A stretch of 7,188 nt of DNA from Chitinophagaceae bacterium (GTDB taxonomy: Bacteria > Bacteroidota > Bacteroidia > Chitinophagales > Chitinophagaceae), in NCBI GenBank assembly GCA_025351145.1, contig JANXWM010000265.1:1-7188 (forward strand), given 5' to 3'. Position 1 is the first letter of the stretch; each line of letters begins with the position of its first letter. The translations under genes and the position numbers were made by a program. The notes beneath the pieces were generated by a model. That model did no database searches. It was given only the letters and a program-made list of their open reading frames with translations, and was not told the origin of the DNA. This document shows positions 5,056 to 7,188 of this stretch, piece after piece.

Positions 5056-6561
5056 ATGTCATTAAGTCAATCATTACAGCAAAGATTATTACAAAAATTA
5101 TCACCGCAGCAGATTCAGCTAATGAAACTGCTGCAAATACCTACGGCCTATCTTGAAGAGCGGATAAAAGAAGAACTTGAAGAAAACCCAGCTTTGGAAA
5201 CCGGCGAAGAAGAGCATAAAGATGAAGACGATTTTGAAACAGGCGATGAGCCTGTTGATCATACCAGTGAAGCGGGAGAAGAAGACAGTTTTGATATGGA
5301 TGGACCTGACGAGGACTATGGAAATATAGATATAAGTGAGTATGTGAGTGATGGTGACGATGAAGTGGCCGACTATAAAATGAAAGATGATAATTACCCT
5401 GAGCTGGATGAACATAAAACCATTCCGCATAAGGTAGAAACCAGTTTTCATGAGGTATTGCTTGACCAGCTCGGCATGTTGTCGCTTGATGGAAGAAGGT
5501 ATAAAATAGCAGAGCAAATTGTAGGCAGCATAGATGATGATGGTTATCTGCGCAGGGAGCTTTCATCCATTGCTGATGACCTTGCTTTTCGCCAGAATGT
5601 GGATGCAAGCGAAAATGAAATTGAATCCATTATTAAATTAATCCAGGATTTCGATCCCTCAGGAATTTGCGCAAGAAACCTTAAAGAATGCCTGCTGCTG
5701 CAGTTAAACAGGCAACTCGCCGCTGGAAAAAATGTTTCGCTGGCCATACAGGTAATGGATAAATACTTTGAAGAATTTACGAAAAAGCATTACGAAAAAA
5801 TTCAGCGCGGCCTTAACCTTACGGATGAAGATCTTAAAACCGTTATAGGAGCAATCATTCGCCTTAACCCCAGGCCGGGTGGCAATATGAGCGAAATGAA
5901 CAAAGCGGAAAGCTATATTGTTCCAGACTTTTTTATAACCAATACAAATGGTATTCTCGATTTAACGCTTAATGGCCGCAATGCCCCGGACCTGCGTATA
6001 AGCGAGGGCTACCGCGATATGCTGAAAGAATACGATAAAGGCAGCAAAAAAGATAAACGCCAGAAAGAAGCGGTTCTTTTTATTAAGCAAAAAATAGATT
6101 CGGCCAAGTGGTTCATTGATATGATCCGCCAGCGCCAGCATACGTTGTTAAGTACAATGGATGCCATCATGAATTACCAGAAAGAATTCTTTCTTACCGG
6201 TGATCAAACAAACCTGCGGCCAATGATCTTAAAAGATATTGCGGAAATTACAGGCCTTGATATATCTACCATTAGCCGCGTTGCCAACAGTAAATTTGTA
6301 CAAACCGAGTTTGGTACTTTTCGTTTAAAATTCTTCTTTAGCGAATCGTTGAGTACAGACAGTGGGGAAGAGGTAAGCACAAGGGAAGTAAAGAAAATCC
6401 TGAGCGATCTTATTGAAAGTGAAGATAAAAAACGACCACTCAGTGATGAACGGCTTACAGAGCTTTTGCAGGAGAAGGGCTACAACATTGCAAGGCGTAC
6501 CGTGGCAAAATACAGGGAACAATTGAATGTTCCTGTAGCAAGATTAAGAAAGGAATTGTAA
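5056..6561 (+). CDS. rpoN: RNA polymerase factor sigma-54
   Basis: The protein has 501 residues and directs RNA polymerase to -24/-12 promoters that need an AAA+ activator to open. Region I (about 1-48) is Gln/Leu-rich (LSPQQIQLMKLLQIP, ELEENPALE). Region II (about 51-120) is strongly acidic, with 32 of 70 residues Asp or Glu. The core-binding part carries the family signatures IDDDGYL (159-165), FDPSGICARNLKECL (199-213) and LNPRPGG (270-276). AKWFIDMIRQRQHTL (from 350) precedes the DNA-binding part, whose helix-turn-helix is at about 394-412 (DIAEITGLDISTISRVANS). The RpoN box ARRTVAKYRE is at 479-488, 13 residues before the end. All regions are present and the length is normal. The ATG at 5056 begins the expected MSLSQSLQQRL N-terminus; no Shine-Dalgarno is evident. 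The next gene starts 25 bp after the stop, suggesting cotranscription. No activator protein gene is in the window. Confidence 0.97.
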   Translation: MSLSQSLQQRLLQKLSPQQIQLMKLLQIPTAYLEERIKEELEENPALETGEEEHKDEDDFETGDEPVDHTSEAGEEDSFDMDGPDEDYGNIDISEYVSDGDDEVADYKMKDDNYPELDEHKTIPHKVETSFHEVLLDQLGMLSLDGRRYKIAEQIVGSIDDDGYLRRELSSIADDLAFRQNVDASENEIESIIKLIQDFDPSGICARNLKECLLLQLNRQLAAGKNVSLAIQVMDKYFEEFTKKHYEKIQRGLNLTDEDLKTVIGAIIRLNPRPGGNMSEMNKAESYIVPDFFITNTNGILDLTLNGRNAPDLRISEGYRDMLKEYDKGSKKDKRQKEAVLFIKQKIDSAKWFIDMIRQRQHTLLSTMDAIMNYQKEFFLTGDQTNLRPMILKDIAEITGLDISTISRVANSKFVQTEFGTFRLKFFFSESLSTDSGEEVSTREVKKILSDLIESEDKKRPLSDERLTELLQEKGYNIARRTVAKYREQLNVPVARLRKEL

Positions 6562-6586
6562 AGCCCTAATATCAAAGCGAAACAAT

Positions 6587-7188
6587 ATGGAAAATATTTC
6601 AACAAGGCAACACCTCAACTTTTCAACTGTTTTTGCCAAAATAGTTTCCTATATTTTTCATCCATTATTTCTGCCTACATACATCTTTTTCTGGGTGTTG
6701 CTCCGCTTCCCGTTTGAGTTTGCAGGCATTACACCATTAACTTTATTCGCAAGAAAAGTAACCGTTTTCTGGATGACGGCTTTCTTCCCGGCATTCTCTG
6801 TCTTCCTGCTGTGGCGCTTAAAATTTATCGACAATATATTTCTTAAAACACAGAAAGAACGCATTGTACCCTATATCATCACCATGATATTTTACTGGTG
6901 GATGTGGTACCTCAGCCGCAACTTTACCGATCAGCCGCTGGTATTAAAATTTTTCTTCTTCGGTATTTTCCTTTCAACAGTAGTGGGCCTGGTTTTTAAC
7001 AGCTTCTTCAAAATAAGCATGCATGCCATGGGTGTTGGCGGCGCATTGGCATTTTCAATTATCACAAGCTTTTATTACCAAAGCTATCTGGGTGCCGATA
7101 TCGCAATTGTCATGCTCATCACCGGCCTTGTTTGCACAAGCCGCCTTCTGCTTTCACAGCACAACAATTTTCAAATTTATGCAGGGCT
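6587..7188 (+). CDS. PAP2-like integral membrane protein, 3' truncated by window edge
   Basis: The frame opens at ATG 6587 and runs to the window end without a stop (200 complete codons). It has several hydrophobic segments: about 15-40, 57-76, 94-110, 118-138, 147-165 and 170-188. Weak versions of the three PAP2 phosphatase motifs occur in order: K87-x4-R92-x2-P95 (usual KX6RP), K142-ISMH-146 in place of PSGH, and S185-R186-x5-H192-x3-Q196, which has exact SRX5HX3D spacing but Gln in place of Asp. It may be a membrane phosphatase-fold protein with altered or lost activity; assignment to PAP2 is inference from motif order. It follows rpoN by 25 bp with no terminator between, so it is probably cotranscribed. 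The C-terminus is outside the window. Confidence 0.8.
   Translation, partial: MENISTRQHLNFSTVFAKIVSYIFHPLFLPTYIFFWVLLRFPFEFAGITPLTLFARKVTVFWMTAFFPAFSVFLLWRLKFIDNIFLKTQKERIVPYIITMIFYWWMWYLSRNFTDQPLVLKFFFFGIFLSTVVGLVFNSFFKISMHAMGVGGALAFSIITSFYYQSYLGADIAIVMLITGLVCTSRLLLSQHNNFQIYAG

Noticed and set aside
5119..5608. Two long minus-strand open frames opposite rpoN
   Set aside because: Both are antisense to the acidic linker and core-binding codons of a clear sigma-54 gene, and their His/Phe/Ile-rich content is an antisense artefact.
6658..6864. 68-codon minus-strand open frame
   Set aside because: It is antisense to the clearly coding membrane protein.

Overview
The window looks like a chromosomal segment of a Bacteroidota bacterium, probably in or near the Chitinophagaceae. 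This rests on two proteins ending in type IX secretion (T9SS) C-terminal sorting domains, A/T-rich leaders with no clear Shine-Dalgarno sequence, a Bacteroidota-style sigma-54 with a long acidic linker, and a PAP2-like membrane protein after it. The taxonomic call is inference; there is no rRNA or other marker here.

Layout: (1) 1-2298 is the 3' part of a large secreted multidomain protein (end of an HYR domain, LamG-like domain, two HYR-type domains, Ig-like domains, T9SS sorting domain). (2) 2299-2535 is intergenic and holds a 126-bp imperfect palindrome bounded by perfect 20-bp inverted repeats. (3) 2536-4155 encodes a second T9SS cargo: signal peptide, seven tandem repeats of about 60 residues (likely a beta-propeller), sorting domain. 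(4) 4156-4570 is intergenic: a strong terminator hairpin, a second hairpin, a third copy of the repeat (26 of 26 bases identical to the first, inverted) and a diverged fourth copy. (5) 4571-4855 on the minus strand encodes a small secreted protein of unknown function, best started at GTG. (6) 4856-5055 is a divergent promoter region with a 14-bp palindrome. (7) 5056-6561 is rpoN (sigma-54), followed after 25 bp by (8) a PAP2-like integral membrane protein that runs off the right edge (6587-7188).

The two left-hand genes both supply surface or extracellular proteins through T9SS. rpoN and the membrane protein form a likely two-gene transcription unit. I found no sign of a defence system, CRISPR array, tRNA, rRNA or transposase gene. 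The most unusual signal is the GC-rich 20-26-bp repeat family, which occurs as inverted pairs on both sides of the beta-propeller gene and resembles REP/BIME or non-autonomous mobile repeats; it could also make the gene between the copies invertible or mobile.
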